In this document: positions 8,672 to 17,441 of the stretch, one piece after another
Position numbering within the stretch: position 1 is the first letter of the stretch
Layout: each line of letters opens with the position of its first letter
Origin: Actinomycetota bacterium
GTDB taxonomy: Bacteria; Actinomycetota; Thermoleophilia; Gaiellales; Gaiellaceae
Length of the DNA stretch: 64,000 nucleotides
Assembly (NCBI GenBank): GCA_005888315.1
Contig: VAWH01000019.1
Coordinates: 1 to 64,000 of the forward strand
Reading direction: 5' to 3'
The notes under the pieces: model-generated
Seen by the model: only the letters and a program-made list of their open reading frames with translations
The model's database searches: none
Told to the model about the DNA's origin: nothing
Translations under genes and position numbers: made by a program

Positions 8672-9498
8672 AGGTCGAGCTCGCAGACAACTACGGGCTG
8701 TTCGTCGAGGAGCTCGGCAGCGGCTTCCCGGTGATCGTCCTCCACGGCGGGCCGGGTATGGATCACACCATGTTTCGGCCGTATCTGGACCCGCTGGGCG
8801 ATGAGTTCCGGCTGCTCTACGTCGACGAGCGCGGCCAGGGCCGTTCCGATCGCGTCGATCCCACGACGCTCACGCTGGACGTCTTTGCCCGCGACGTCGA
8901 TCGGCTCGCCCAAGCCCTCCGGCTCGGCAGTTTCGCCCTGCTCGGCCACTCTTTCGGCGCCATCATCGCGACGTATCACGCGACCGAGATCGACACCGCG
9001 GCCGCCTACGTCATCTCGTCCGGCGGCGATGCGAGCGAAGCGCTGGACGCCGATGTCCAGGCCTCGCTGGACGCGCTGGGAGACGACGGCGACGCGATCG
9101 CCGCCTCCTGGGAGGCCGAGAAGACGGTCGAGACCGAGGAGCAACTCAAGCAGCTCCTGCGGGACCAGATGCCGTTCCACTTCCACGGCGAGCCGCCGTC
9201 GGGCTACCTGGCGGAAACGGTCGGTTCGCCGGACGTCCTCCGCCACTTCGCCAAGATCGGCTACGGCGCCTTCGACTACCGCCAGAAGCTGAGCGGCGTC
9301 GACAAGCCGACGCTCGTCATCGTCGGCGAGCACGACCGCACGACGACACCGCGAGCGGCGGACGTCCTGCACGAGGGCATCCCCAGCAGCGAGCTGGTTG
9401 TGATCCCTGCCGCCGGCCACATGAGCTTCGTCGAGCAGACCGAGCTTTACCTCGCGGCTGTACGCCGCTTCCTGAGCGGCGTCGCGGTCCAAGCCTGA
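8668..9498 (+). CDS. Alpha/beta hydrolase, proline-iminopeptidase-like
   Basis: This 276-residue protein of the S33 peptidase/alpha-beta hydrolase type has the oxyanion-hole motif HGGPGMDH, the nucleophile elbow GHSFGA (Ser about 94), an acid in VGEHDRTT (about 223) and the catalytic His in AAGHMSF (about 251). Proline iminopeptidases share the HGGPG motif and the DERGQGRSD segment seen here, but ester or amide hydrolases cannot be excluded. The ATG at 8668 is preferred because it lies in an ATGA overlap with the methyltransferase stop and the fold begins directly after it. No signal peptide is seen, so it is cytosolic. Confidence 0.82.
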   Translation: MKVELADNYGLFVEELGSGFPVIVLHGGPGMDHTMFRPYLDPLGDEFRLLYVDERGQGRSDRVDPTTLTLDVFARDVDRLAQALRLGSFALLGHSFGAIIATYHATEIDTAAAYVISSGGDASEALDADVQASLDALGDDGDAIAASWEAEKTVETEEQLKQLLRDQMPFHFHGEPPSGYLAETVGSPDVLRHFAKIGYGAFDYRQKLSGVDKPTLVIVGEHDRTTTPRAADVLHEGIPSSELVVIPAAGHMSFVEQTELYLAAVRRFLSGVAVQA

Positions 9499-9512
9499 CC
9501 AAAACCCGGGGC

Positions 9513-9518
9513 TATACT
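9513..9518 (+). promoter_or_regulatory. -10 box of rpsA
   Basis: TATACT ends ten bases before the TTG start of rpsA, so the transcript would begin only a few bases before the start codon. No clear -35 box was found. Confidence 0.4.
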
Positions 9519-9528
9519 GACCGCCGCT

Positions 9529-11067
9529 TTGGCGAACGAGACAGTCAACCCCGAAACCGAGACGACGGAGGCCCCGGCCCCCGCCGAGGAGCTCGACGAA
9601 GCGCCGGCTCCGGCCGAGCAGCTCGACGACTCCGCGTTCTGGACGACTGGCCCCGAGGGCGAGCTCGTCCCGAACTACGACGCGACATTTCCGACGATCA
9701 ACGAGGGCGAGGTCGTCCACGGCACCGTCGTGCGGGTCGACAAGGACGAGGTGCTCGTCGACATCGGCTACAAGTCGGAAGGCGTCATCCCGGTCGCCGA
9801 GCTCTCGATCCGCCGCTCGGTCAACCCCGAGGACGAGGTCCAGGTCGGCGAGGAGATCGACGCCCTCGTGCTCACGAAGGAGGACGCCGAGGGTCGGCTG
9901 ATCCTCTCCAAGAAGCGGGCGCGTTTCGAGCTCGCCTGGAAGAAGATCGAGGGCGCCGCCGAATCGGGGGAGCCGGTAACCGGCAAGGTGATCGAGGTCG
10001 TCAAGGGCGGCCTGATCCTCGACCTCGGCGTCCGGGGCTTCCTGCCGGCCTCGCTGGTCGACATCCGCCGGGTCCAGGATCTCGACGAGTTTCTCGGGCA
10101 GGAACTTGGCGCCAAGGTGATCGAGCTCAACCGCTCGCGGAACAACGTCGTGCTCTCACGCCGCGCCGTGCTCGAGGACGAGCGCAAGGAGCAGCGGCAG
10201 CAGATTCTCGACCGGCTGAATCCCGGCGACGTCGTCGACGGTCAGATCTCGAACATCGTCGATTTCGGCGCCTTCGTCGACCTGGACGGGATGGACGGAC
10301 TGATCCACATCAGCGAGCTCTCCTGGAGCCACGTCAACCACCCATCCGAGGTGCTCGAGATCGGACAGGACGTGAAGGTGAAGGTGCTCGACATCGACCG
10401 CGAGCGCCAGCGCATCTCGCTCGGCCTCAAGCAGACGCAGTCGGATCCGTGGCAGCAGGTGCTCGACACCTACAACGAGGGCGACGAGGTCGAAGGCAAG
10501 GTGACGAAGGTCGTCACCTTCGGCGCCTTCGTCGAGATCCTCCCGGGCGTCGAAGGGCTCGTGCACATCTCCGAGCTCGCCCAGCACCATGTCGAGAACC
10601 CGCGCGAGGTCGTTTCGCAGGGCGACGAAGTGAAGGCCAAGATCATCGAGGTCGACGGCGAGCGCCGCCGGCTGTCGCTCTCGCTCAAGCGAGTCGAGGG
10701 CGGCGGCGTCGTGGCGCGCGCCGACGACGCGGAGCCGATCGAGGGGACTCCGGACTTGGACCTTTCGGAGGAGGTGTTCCCCGAGGCGCCGGCAGCCGAA
10801 GCGATGGAGGCCCCGGCAGACGAACCAGTGGAGGCCCTGGCAGATGAACCAGTGGAGGCCCCTGCCGCCGAAGCCGTAGATACGCCTGAGGCCGAAGCCG
10901 TGGAGACCCCAGGCGGCGAGGCTTCCGAGACGGCACCGCCGGAGACGGGTGATGTGCCGCCCGAGGTCGTCGACGAGAGCATCGAAGCCGACGCGGCAGC
11001 GCCGGACGAGCCGGGCCCCGGAGATTCCGAGGGCGAACCGCCCGCGGCGCCCGACCCGACGGAATAG
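9529..11067 (+). CDS. rpsA: 30S ribosomal protein S1
   Basis: This 512-residue protein binds mRNA on the 30S subunit. Four S1 OB-fold repeats are visible, beginning at about residues 57 (GEVVHGTVV), 146 (GEPVTGKVI), 229 (GDVVDGQIS) and 314 (GDEVEGKVT). Repeats 3 and 4 have the best RNA-binding faces (DFGAFVDL, TFGAFVEI, HISEL). Four repeats is the usual actinobacterial arrangement, against six in Escherichia coli. The last 120 residues are an acidic Ala/Glu/Pro-rich tail with imperfect EAPADEPVEA repeats (about 10790-10920). The frame opens with TTG at 9529 and no ribosome-binding site is obvious. coaE follows two bases after the stop. Confidence 0.95.
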   Translation: MANETVNPETETTEAPAPAEELDEAPAPAEQLDDSAFWTTGPEGELVPNYDATFPTINEGEVVHGTVVRVDKDEVLVDIGYKSEGVIPVAELSIRRSVNPEDEVQVGEEIDALVLTKEDAEGRLILSKKRARFELAWKKIEGAAESGEPVTGKVIEVVKGGLILDLGVRGFLPASLVDIRRVQDLDEFLGQELGAKVIELNRSRNNVVLSRRAVLEDERKEQRQQILDRLNPGDVVDGQISNIVDFGAFVDLDGMDGLIHISELSWSHVNHPSEVLEIGQDVKVKVLDIDRERQRISLGLKQTQSDPWQQVLDTYNEGDEVEGKVTKVVTFGAFVEILPGVEGLVHISELAQHHVENPREVVSQGDEVKAKIIEVDGERRRLSLSLKRVEGGGVVARADDAEPIEGTPDLDLSEEVFPEAPAAEAMEAPADEPVEALADEPVEAPAAEAVDTPEAEAVETPGGEASETAPPETGDVPPEVVDESIEADAAAPDEPGPGDSEGEPPAAPDPTE

Positions 11068-11069
11068 GA

Positions 11070-11672
11070 ATGACGCGACCCGTCGCGGTCGCGATCACGG
11101 GCAGTATCGGGGCCGGTAAGACCGAGGCCTTGCAGGCCTTCGCACGGCACGGCGCGGCGACGATCTCGAGCGACGACATCGTCCACCAGCTCCTCCGCGA
11201 GGATGCCGAGGTCCGCACCGCGCTCCTCGAGCGCTTCGGCACGGGCATCCTGGACGATGCCGGCAACGTCGACCGCGCGGCGATCTCGTCGATCGTGTTC
11301 GCCGACCCCGAGGCGCTCGCCTGGCTCGAGGCGCTCCTCCATCCCCGCGTCGTCGCGCACTACCTCGACTGGCGGGAGTCCCTCGCACAGCTGCCCGAGC
11401 CGCCTGCCGTCTCGGCCACAGAGGTGCCCCTCCTGTACGAGGTCGGCGGCGAGACGCGTTTCGACGCCGTCGTCGCGATCACCGCTCCCGACGAGGTGCG
11501 CCGCGCGCGCGCACGGGTGAGCAGCCCCGAGCAGCGGGAGGGCCGCCTGCTTTCCGACGAAGAGAAGCTTGAGCGAGCCGACTTCGCCTACGTCAACGAG
11601 GGCACGCTGGAGCAGCTCGACGATTTCGTCGCCGAGACCATGCGCGCCCTCGTTGCGCGGGTCGCGCCTTGA
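11070..11672 (+). CDS. coaE: Dephospho-CoA kinase
   Basis: The product (200 residues) phosphorylates the 3'-hydroxyl of dephospho-CoA, the last step of coenzyme A synthesis. The P-loop GSIGAGKTE is at residues 9-17, ISSDDIVHQLL supplies the substrate-binding Asp pair, and LLHPRV and ATEVPLLYE are further family motifs. An rpsA-coaE order is common in actinobacteria. The pantothenate genes panB and panC lie 16 kb away in the same window. Its stop overlaps the next gene (TTGA). Confidence 0.93.
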   Translation: MTRPVAVAITGSIGAGKTEALQAFARHGAATISSDDIVHQLLREDAEVRTALLERFGTGILDDAGNVDRAAISSIVFADPEALAWLEALLHPRVVAHYLDWRESLAQLPEPPAVSATEVPLLYEVGGETRFDAVVAITAPDEVRRARARVSSPEQREGRLLSDEEKLERADFAYVNEGTLEQLDDFVAETMRALVARVAP

Positions 11673-12223
11673 GACGCATCGCGGCCCTCGCCGCCGTACT
11701 CGGCCTCGCCGCCGCCGGCTTCGCCTACGTGCACGTGACCGAGCCCGGCTGGTGGGTGCGGCTCTGGTACCCGCTCAAGTACGAGACGATCGTTCGCGGC
11801 CATGCCCGCAACTACCGCCTCGACCCCGCGCTGCTCGCCGCCGTGATCTACCAGGAGAGCAAGTTCCGTTCCGGCGTGAAATCCAATTCCGGCGCGATCG
11901 GGCTCATGCAGCTGCTGCCCGACACCGCGAAGGGGATCGCCGTCCACACGGGCGGAACTCGGTTTCGCGTCCGCGACCTCTACGACCCCGAGCTCAACGT
12001 CCGCTACGGCTCGTGGTATCTGCGCCACCTATTGGACAAGTACGGGGACGAGCGCACCGCCCTCGCCGCCTACAACGCCGGTCAGGAGAACGTCGACGAA
12101 TGGCGCCGTGACGGCAAGGGCATCGCGTTTGCCGAGACCCGCCACTACGTCAAACGCGTCGAGCGCCTGAAAACCCTCTATCGGCGCGGGTATGCGAAGG
12201 AATTGGGCTCAGCATCACCATGA
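11669..12223 (+). CDS. Lytic transglycosylase (SLT family)
   Basis: This 184-residue protein cleaves peptidoglycan glycan strands. A single N-terminal hydrophobic segment (about 5-22) should export or anchor it. The SLT domain follows, with the catalytic Glu in YQESKF (about residue 63), then SGAIGLMQLLP and the AAYNAG motif. It is short but complete for a stand-alone SLT domain. TTG at 11669 is the likely start because it overlaps the coaE stop as TTGA. Its last codons enter the operator region of the next gene. Confidence 0.88.
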   Translation: MRRIAALAAVLGLAAAGFAYVHVTEPGWWVRLWYPLKYETIVRGHARNYRLDPALLAAVIYQESKFRSGVKSNSGAIGLMQLLPDTAKGIAVHTGGTRFRVRDLYDPELNVRYGSWYLRHLLDKYGDERTALAAYNAGQENVDEWRRDGKGIAFAETRHYVKRVERLKTLYRRGYAKELGSASP

Positions 12224-12261
12224 TGTTTGACAAACGCCATAGTGATGTCATAATGACATCA
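12213..12261 (+). promoter_or_regulatory. Promoter with palindromic operator for the RHH gene
   Basis: TTGACA (12227-12232), a 16-base spacer and CATAAT (12249-12254) form the best sigma-70-type promoter in the window. A perfect 19-base palindrome, TGATGTCATAATGACATCA (12243-12261), covers the -10 box, and a second palindrome CATCA-CCA-TGATG (12213-12225) sits just upstream of the -35 box. Both use the half-site TGATG. The layout is typical of an autoregulated ribbon-helix-helix repressor operator. The ATG at 12264 is nine bases after the -10 box. Confidence 0.7.
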
Positions 12262-12263
12262 TC

Positions 12264-12725
12264 ATGCAGTTACGACAGTTCATCGAAGGGCTCCAAGCCG
12301 ACCTCGAAGAGATCGCCGCCGTCGGCGACGACGCCGTCGGCGAAGCAGCTCGCAGGCTGACCGCGGCGGTCGGCGCTTCCGCCGGTCTCCGCCTCCTTGA
12401 CGCATTGACCGAGGCTGCGCTCGAGCTCTCGAGCCAGCTCCCGTCGGGGCATGTCGAGATCCGCATGTCCGGCCAGGATCCATCACTCCTTTACGTCGAG
12501 GACGAGCGCCAAGCGCCCGCGCCTCCGGCCGCGGAGGACGCGTTGGTCGCACGGATCTCGCTGCGGCTGCCCGAGGGTCTGAAGGTGGCGATCGAAGCCG
12601 CCGCCACCCGCGAGGGCGTTTCCGTCAACTCATGGCTCGTGCGCTCGCTCGCCCGTGCCGTCAGCTCGGGCGGCGGCGGGCGCAGGGGCCCAGGCAACCG
12701 ACTCACCGGCTTCGGCCGGAGTTAG
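12264..12725 (+). CDS. Ribbon-helix-helix (HicB/Arc-like) protein, likely autorepressor
   Basis: The 153-residue protein has a helical N-terminal half (about 1-55), a short strand-rich segment (LPSGHVEIRMSGQDPSLL, about 56-75), an Ala/Pro linker and a C-terminal ribbon-helix-helix domain (about 93-130: ISLRLPEGLKVAIEAAATRE, then SVNSWLVRSLARAV). Such domains bind DNA as dimers through the beta ribbon. Similar HicB-type proteins often precede DUF4097 genes in actinobacteria, with no toxin. It most likely represses its own operon through the palindromes upstream. The downstream 39-residue protein repeats its LPxGHxExR segment. Confidence 0.7.
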   Translation: MQLRQFIEGLQADLEEIAAVGDDAVGEAARRLTAAVGASAGLRLLDALTEAALELSSQLPSGHVEIRMSGQDPSLLYVEDERQAPAPPAAEDALVARISLRLPEGLKVAIEAAATREGVSVNSWLVRSLARAVSSGGGGRRGPGNRLTGFGRS

Positions 12726-12733
12726 GAGGAGAG

Positions 12734-12853
12734 ATGTTCTTGCATCTGCCGTTCGGACATGCCGAAGTGCGCGTGGACGCGCGCGATCCGAAAAAGCTCC
12801 GCCCGGCCGGCGCTCTCGACGTCATCCGTCGGGTGCGCGCTCGCAAGTCATGA
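12734..12853 (+). CDS. 39-residue protein of the DUF4097 operon
   Basis: This small gene has a strong ribosome-binding site (GGAGGAG) before ATG 12734 and an ATGA overlap with the DUF4097 gene, which support it being real. The product (MFLHLPFGHAEVRV at its start) is basic at the C-terminus and has no membrane segment. Its LPFGHAEVRVDARDPKKL stretch matches LPSGHVEIRMSGQDPSLL of the upstream protein at 9 of 18 positions, so it may be a duplicated strand pair of the same module. Its function is unknown; translational coupling to the DUF4097 gene is one role. Confidence 0.6.
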   Translation: MFLHLPFGHAEVRVDARDPKKLRPAGALDVIRRVRARKS

Positions 12854-13668
12854 GGCGCGAGACGTTCGAGACTCCCGGCGAGCTGACGCTCGACGTTCAC
12901 GTCCCGGCCGGTCGCATCGAGATCGAGACCGTGGACGCAACGACCACCGAGGTCGAGCTCGACGCCCGCGGCAGCTCCGATCAGGTGGCCGAGCTGCTCG
13001 AGGACGCTCGCATCGAGCTCCGCGAGGTGCCGGGCGGGCACGAGCTGAGCGTCGACGTCGAAGGGCGGCGCGGGATCGGCTTCGGCTTCCTGCGGAAGCT
13101 CGACGTCCGACTGGCCATCCGTACGCCTCATGGAGCCAACGTCCGCAGCGAGAGCGCGACCGCCGATTTGCGCGGGCGCGGCCGGTTCGGATCGCTCGAG
13201 GCCAAGGCGGCGTCGGGCGATGTCGACTTCGACGAGGTCGCAGGCTACGCGCGCGTCGAGGCCGCGAGCGGCGACGTGCGGGTCTCGTCCGTCAAGGGGG
13301 ACGCCGACGTCAGCACGGCCTCCGGCGACGCCAAGCTCGGCCGGGTCGAAGGAAAGCTCTCCGCGCGGGCCGCGTCGGGAGACGTGTCCGTCGACGAGGC
13401 CGGCGGTGGCGTCGAGGTGAGGACCGCCTCCGGCGACCAGCGGATCGGCTCCGTCGCTGCGGGCAGCGTCGACGTCCAGTCGATGTCGGGCGACATCAGC
13501 ATCGGCATCCGCCAGGGCTCCAACGTCTGGGTCGACGCACGCGCTATGAGCGGAGATTTGAGGTCAGAGGTCGAGCTCGGAGATGAGCCGCCGGCAGAGG
13601 ACGCCCCCCTGGTCGAGCTGCGGGCGACGTCGATGAGTGGCGACGTCACGGTGCGCCGGGCGCAATGA
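12850..13668 (+). CDS. DUF4097 (toastrack) beta-repeat protein
   Basis: The 272-residue protein is built of repeated beta strands with a recurring ASGDV motif (at least six copies of [AM]SGD between about residues 115 and 270), the mark of the DUF4097/toastrack fold found in LiaF-type envelope-stress proteins. It has no signal peptide or membrane helix, so it is probably cytosolic or peripheral. It starts with VPAGRIEIE, which resembles the LPxGHxE segment of the two upstream proteins. Both ends overlap neighbours by ATGA. The operon (DNA-binding protein, small protein, beta-repeat protein, exporter) suggests an envelope sensing or stress role, which is inference. Confidence 0.8.
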   Translation: MRRETFETPGELTLDVHVPAGRIEIETVDATTTEVELDARGSSDQVAELLEDARIELREVPGGHELSVDVEGRRGIGFGFLRKLDVRLAIRTPHGANVRSESATADLRGRGRFGSLEAKAASGDVDFDEVAGYARVEAASGDVRVSSVKGDADVSTASGDAKLGRVEGKLSARAASGDVSVDEAGGGVEVRTASGDQRIGSVAAGSVDVQSMSGDISIGIRQGSNVWVDARAMSGDLRSEVELGDEPPAEDAPLVELRATSMSGDVTVRRAQ

Positions 13669-14936
13669 CCGTCGAGGCCGGCGCCGCTCCGCGGTCGGGT
13701 CTCGTGCCACGGCTGCTTCGTGAGAACCGCGACTTCCGCGGCTTCTTCACCGGCCAGGCGATCTCGCTCGTCGGCGACCAGGTCACGCTGATCGCCCTGC
13801 CGCTCGTCGGCGTGCTCGTCCTGCATGCGGGCGCGGCCCAGATGGGCTTTCTGACGACGGCGGAACTCCTTCCGAATCTGCTCTTCGCGCTGCACGCCGG
13901 GGCCTGGATCGACCGACGCGGTCGCCGCCGCCAGGTGATGATCGTGGCCGATCTCGGACGCGCCGCGGCGCTTGCCTCGATCCCGATCGCGTACGCCTTC
14001 GACGCGCTGACGCTGACGCAGTTGTACGTCGCCGGTTTCGTCTCGGGAACGCTCAGCGTCCTGTTCTACGTCTCGTACAGCACCCTCTTCGTCTCGCTCG
14101 TGCCGCGCGAACGCTACGTCGAGGCGAACTCGCTTCTACACGGGAGCCGTGCGCTCTCGTTCGTCGGCGGCCCTAGCCTCGGCGGCTTCCTTGTGCAGTT
14201 GCTCTCCGCGCCCGTCACGCTCGTCACCGACGCGGTCTCGTTTCTCGTCTCGGCGTTCTCGCTGAGCCGCATCTCGCCGGTCGAGCCGCCGGCCGACGCC
14301 GAAGGGGGCGGCCGACTTGCGGCGGGCGCGAGGTACATCCTCGGCTCGCCAATCGTGCGTGCGTCGCTGCTCGCGACCGCGACGATCAACTTCTTCAACT
14401 TCGTCTTCTGGGCGCTCTTCATCCTCTATGCGACGAGATCGCTGCACGTGCGGCCCGGCCTGCTCGGACTGGTCCTCGGCGCCGCCTCGCTCGGAGGCGT
14501 GATCGGCTCGCTGCTGACGGGGCGGATCAGCCGGCGGATCGGGATCGGGCCGGCGTTCGCGCTCGGCTGTGTCGTCTTTCCTGCGCCACTCGTGCTCGTG
14601 CCCCTCGCAGGCGGGCCCGAATGGGCCGTGCTCGGCTTTCTCTTCCTCGCGGAGTTCCTCTCGGGCTTCGGCGTGATGATCCTCGACATCTCGGTTGGCT
14701 CGATCAGGGCTGCGCTCATCCCGGATTCGGTCCGCGCCCGCGTCACGGGCGCGTATCTGCTCGTGAACTACGGCGTGCGGCCGGTCGGCGCGTTCACCGG
14801 CGGTCTGCTCGGCAGCCAGCTCGGGCTGCGGCCGACGCTCTGGATCGCGACCGTCGGAGCGATCGCGGGCGCGCTGTGGCTGCTGCCGTCGCCGATCATG
14901 CGCCTGCGCGAGCTGCCGGAGATCGAGGTGGCCTAG
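13665..14936 (+). CDS. MFS transporter, EntS-like
   Basis: This 423-residue protein has about twelve membrane helices and the MFS signature loop between helices 2 and 3 (AGAWIDRRGRRRQVM). The pattern NRDFRGFFTGQAISLVGDQVTLIALPL at the start is typical of the MFS_3/enterobactin-exporter-like group, usually drug or siderophore exporters. It is co-translated with the DUF4097 gene (ATGA at 13665). Substrate unknown. Its stop shares CTAG with the convergent DUF1360 gene. Confidence 0.85.
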   Translation: MTVEAGAAPRSGLVPRLLRENRDFRGFFTGQAISLVGDQVTLIALPLVGVLVLHAGAAQMGFLTTAELLPNLLFALHAGAWIDRRGRRRQVMIVADLGRAAALASIPIAYAFDALTLTQLYVAGFVSGTLSVLFYVSYSTLFVSLVPRERYVEANSLLHGSRALSFVGGPSLGGFLVQLLSAPVTLVTDAVSFLVSAFSLSRISPVEPPADAEGGGRLAAGARYILGSPIVRASLLATATINFFNFVFWALFILYATRSLHVRPGLLGLVLGAASLGGVIGSLLTGRISRRIGIGPAFALGCVVFPAPLVLVPLAGGPEWAVLGFLFLAEFLSGFGVMILDISVGSIRAALIPDSVRARVTGAYLLVNYGVRPVGAFTGGLLGSQLGLRPTLWIATVGAIAGALWLLPSPIMRLRELPEIEVA

Positions 14937-15409
14937 TCGACGCGGTCCTCGACCTCGTTGGCCTTTGCCGTCAGCGCCGCGAAGCCTGCCTGTAGGAAGT
15001 CGTTCACGGCGGCCGCTCCCAGGGACCAGGTCAAAAGCCGGCCGAAGCGAGGCGCCAGGATCTGGGTCGACGCAAGGCCCGCCGCCGTCCACGTGCCGAT
15101 GCAGCGGGTGCAGGTGACGAGCTCGCCGATCGCCTGCTCCATGCCGCCCTCGACCGGCTCCTCGTCTCCGCTGTGTGCGTGGCCGCGGACGAACGGCTGG
15201 CGGATGAAGCTCGTCACCTCGTCATGAGAGAGCGTTCGCGCCGCCTTGAACGAGGCAGCCGCGAGCACGGCGAAGTCCAGCGGCGTCTGGCATTGAGGAT
15301 CGCGATCGAGCAGCCGCCCGAGCGCGCCGGCGGTCGCGAGCAGGCCGGCGAAGGCGCCGGCGATCCCTGCGTAGGAGCCGTAGGGCGGGCGCCTTTCGAA
15401 CGCAGACAT
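14933..15409 (-). CDS. DUF1360 family protein
   Basis: The 158-residue product has weak membrane helices and the CTRCIGTW motif that marks DUF1360 (usually C-x2-C-x-G-x-W), plus the segment [22 protein letters not shown]. The family is of unknown function and often membrane-associated; the two Cys could bind metal. ATG 15409 is chosen; an in-frame ATG at 15442 would run into the uvrB coding region. Its 5' end therefore lies in the uvrB promoter. Confidence 0.75.
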   Translation of the reverse strand: MSAFERRPPYGSYAGIAGAFAGLLATAGALGRLLDRDPQCQTPLDFAVLAAASFKAARTLSHDEVTSFIRQPFVRGHAHSGDEEPVEGGMEQAIGELVTCTRCIGTWTAAGLASTQILAPRFGRLLTWSLGAAAVNDFLQAGFAALTAKANEVEDRVD

Positions 15410-15415
15410 CGCAGC

Positions 15416-15421
15416 TAGCCT
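15416..15421 (+). promoter_or_regulatory. -10 box of uvrB
   Basis: TAGCCT ends seven bases before the ATG of uvrB, so transcription would start at or next to the start codon. A weak -35 candidate TTTCGA is at 15394-15399. A CGAAC half site at 15397-15401 has no GTTCG partner, so no LexA box is claimed here. Confidence 0.5.
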
Positions 15422-15428
15422 GTTCCTG

Positions 15429-17429
15429 ATGGCCGAGTTCAAAACATCCGCCGCCTACCAGCCGACTGGCGACCAGCCGGACGCGATCGCCACCCTGTCC
15501 GAGGGGCTGCGGGCCGGCGAGCGCTACCAGACGCTGCTCGGGGCGACCGGCACGGGGAAGACGGCGACGATGGCGTGGATCATCGAGGAGGTCGGCAAGC
15601 CGGCGCTGCTGATCGCGCACAACAAGACGCTCGCGGCACAGCTCTGCAACGAGCTACGCGAGTTCTTTCCGAACAACGCCGTCGAGTACTTCGTCTCCTA
15701 CTACGACTACTACCAGCCCGAGGCCTACGTGCCCCAGGCCGACCTCTACATCGAAAAAGACTCGTCCCAGAACGACGACATCGCGCGACTGCGGCTCGCC
15801 GCGACTTCGGCGCTGTTCACCCGCCGGGACGTGGTCGTCGTCGCGTCCGTCTCGTGCATCTACGGGCTCGGCTCGCCGGAGGAGTGGCGCGAGCGCGTGC
15901 TGATCCTGAGCGTGGGGGAGGAGCACGACCGCGATCTCGCGCTGCGCAAGCTGATCGACAGCCAGTACGTCCGCAACGACTCGGTGCTCGGCCGCGGCCG
16001 CTTCCGGGTCAAGGGCGACCTGGTCGAGGTGCAGCCGGCGAACTCGGAGACCGCGTACCGGATCTCGTTCTTCGGCGACGAGGTCGAGCAGATCAGCCAC
16101 TTCGACCCGCTCACGGGCGAGATCTACGCGCACCTCGACAACGTTGCGATCTGGCCGGCAACGGAGTACGTCACCTCCAAGCCGACGATCGAGCGCGCCG
16201 TCGACGAGATCCGCCACGAGCTCGAGCAGCAGGTCAAGCAGTTCGAGTCGGAGAACCGGCTGCTCGAGGCCCACCGGATCCGCCAACGCACCGAATACGA
16301 CCTGGAGATGCTGCAGGAGCTCGGTTTCTGCAACGGGATCGAGAACTACTCGCGGATCCTGGAAGGCCGTGCGCCCGGCACGCACCCGTTCACGCTGCTC
16401 GACTACTTCCCCTCGGACTTCGCCGTCTTCGTGGACGAGTCGCACCAGACGGTGCCGCAGCTCGGCGGCATGTACGAGGGCGACCGCTCGCGCAAGCAGA
16501 CGCTCGTCGACTACGGCTTCCGGCTGCCCTCCGCGCTCGACAACCGGCCGCTGCGCTTCGACGAGTTCCTGGAGAAGGTGCCCCAACTCGTGTTCGTCTC
16601 AGCGACGCCGGGCCCGTTCGAGCTGCGCCACTCGACCCGGATCGCCGAGCAGCTGATCCGCCCCACCGGAATCGTCGATCCCGAGGTCGAGCTGCGCGCG
16701 ACGAAGAACCAGATCGACGACCTGCTGAACGAGGTTCGTCGCCGCGAAGAAGTGGGGGAGCGTGTCCTCGTCACGACGCTGACGAAGAAGATGGCCGAGG
16801 ATCTCACCGACTACCTGCTCGAGTCCGGCGTCAAGGCGCGCTACCTCCACTCCGAGATCGACACGCTGGAGCGGATCCAGATCATCCGTGAGCTGCGGCT
16901 TGGCGAGTACGACGTGCTCGTCGGCGTCAACCTGCTTCGCGAGGGTCTCGACCTGCCAGAGGTCTCGCTCGTGGCGGTGCTCGACGCCGACAAGGAGGGC
17001 TTCCTGCGCGGCAAGACGGCGCTCGTTCAGACGATCGGCCGCGCGGCGCGGAATACCAACGGCAAGGTGCTGATGTACGCAGACAAGCTGACCGAGGCGA
17101 TCAAGGGTGCGCTCGACGAGACGAACCGCCGCCGCGCCAAGCAGCTCGCCTACAACGAGGAGCACGGGATCACGCCTGAGTCGATCCAGAAGGGCGTCTC
17201 CGACATCGCCGAGTTCCTTTCGCTGGAGTCGCCGACCGTGCCGGGGCGCCGCCGCCGCGACGGCCGCAAGGTCGAGGGCCTGAGCTCCGAGGAGCTCGAG
17301 CGGCTCGTGATCACGCTCGAGGAGGAGATGTTCACGGCCGCGGAGGAGCTGCGCTTCGAGTACGCGGCGAAGCTCCGCGACGAGATCAAGGACCTGCGCC
17401 GCGAGTTGCTGGCGGCGGCGCCCAGCTAG
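15429..17429 (+). CDS. uvrB: Excinuclease ABC subunit B
   Basis: UvrB (666 residues) is the damage-verifying helicase of nucleotide excision repair. Walker A ([12 protein letters not shown], about residue 38), the beta-hairpin that probes DNA ([12 protein letters not shown], about 92-103), the DESH box (VFVDESHQ), the helicase motif with QTIGRAARN and the C-terminal UVR domain that contacts UvrC (about 625-660) are all present. Length is normal. uvrA lies 6 kb downstream; uvrC is not in the window. No ribosome-binding site is seen, in agreement with a leaderless message. Confidence 0.97.
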   Translation: MAEFKTSAAYQPTGDQPDAIATLSEGLRAGERYQTLLGATGTGKTATMAWIIEEVGKPALLIAHNKTLAAQLCNELREFFPNNAVEYFVSYYDYYQPEAYVPQADLYIEKDSSQNDDIARLRLAATSALFTRRDVVVVASVSCIYGLGSPEEWRERVLILSVGEEHDRDLALRKLIDSQYVRNDSVLGRGRFRVKGDLVEVQPANSETAYRISFFGDEVEQISHFDPLTGEIYAHLDNVAIWPATEYVTSKPTIERAVDEIRHELEQQVKQFESENRLLEAHRIRQRTEYDLEMLQELGFCNGIENYSRILEGRAPGTHPFTLLDYFPSDFAVFVDESHQTVPQLGGMYEGDRSRKQTLVDYGFRLPSALDNRPLRFDEFLEKVPQLVFVSATPGPFELRHSTRIAEQLIRPTGIVDPEVELRATKNQIDDLLNEVRRREEVGERVLVTTLTKKMAEDLTDYLLESGVKARYLHSEIDTLERIQIIRELRLGEYDVLVGVNLLREGLDLPEVSLVAVLDADKEGFLRGKTALVQTIGRAARNTNGKVLMYADKLTEAIKGALDETNRRRAKQLAYNEEHGITPESIQKGVSDIAEFLSLESPTVPGRRRRDGRKVEGLSSEELERLVITLEEEMFTAAEELRFEYAAKLRDEIKDLRRELLAAAPS

Positions 17430-17441
17430 GGTCAGCCGCAG

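Noticed and set aside
12264-13668. Toxin-antitoxin module
   Set aside because: The first protein is HicB/Arc-like, but no HicA or other toxin is encoded; DUF4097 is not a toxin family.
15394-15409. SOS box before uvrB
   Set aside because: Only the CGAAC half is present, with no GTTCG partner.
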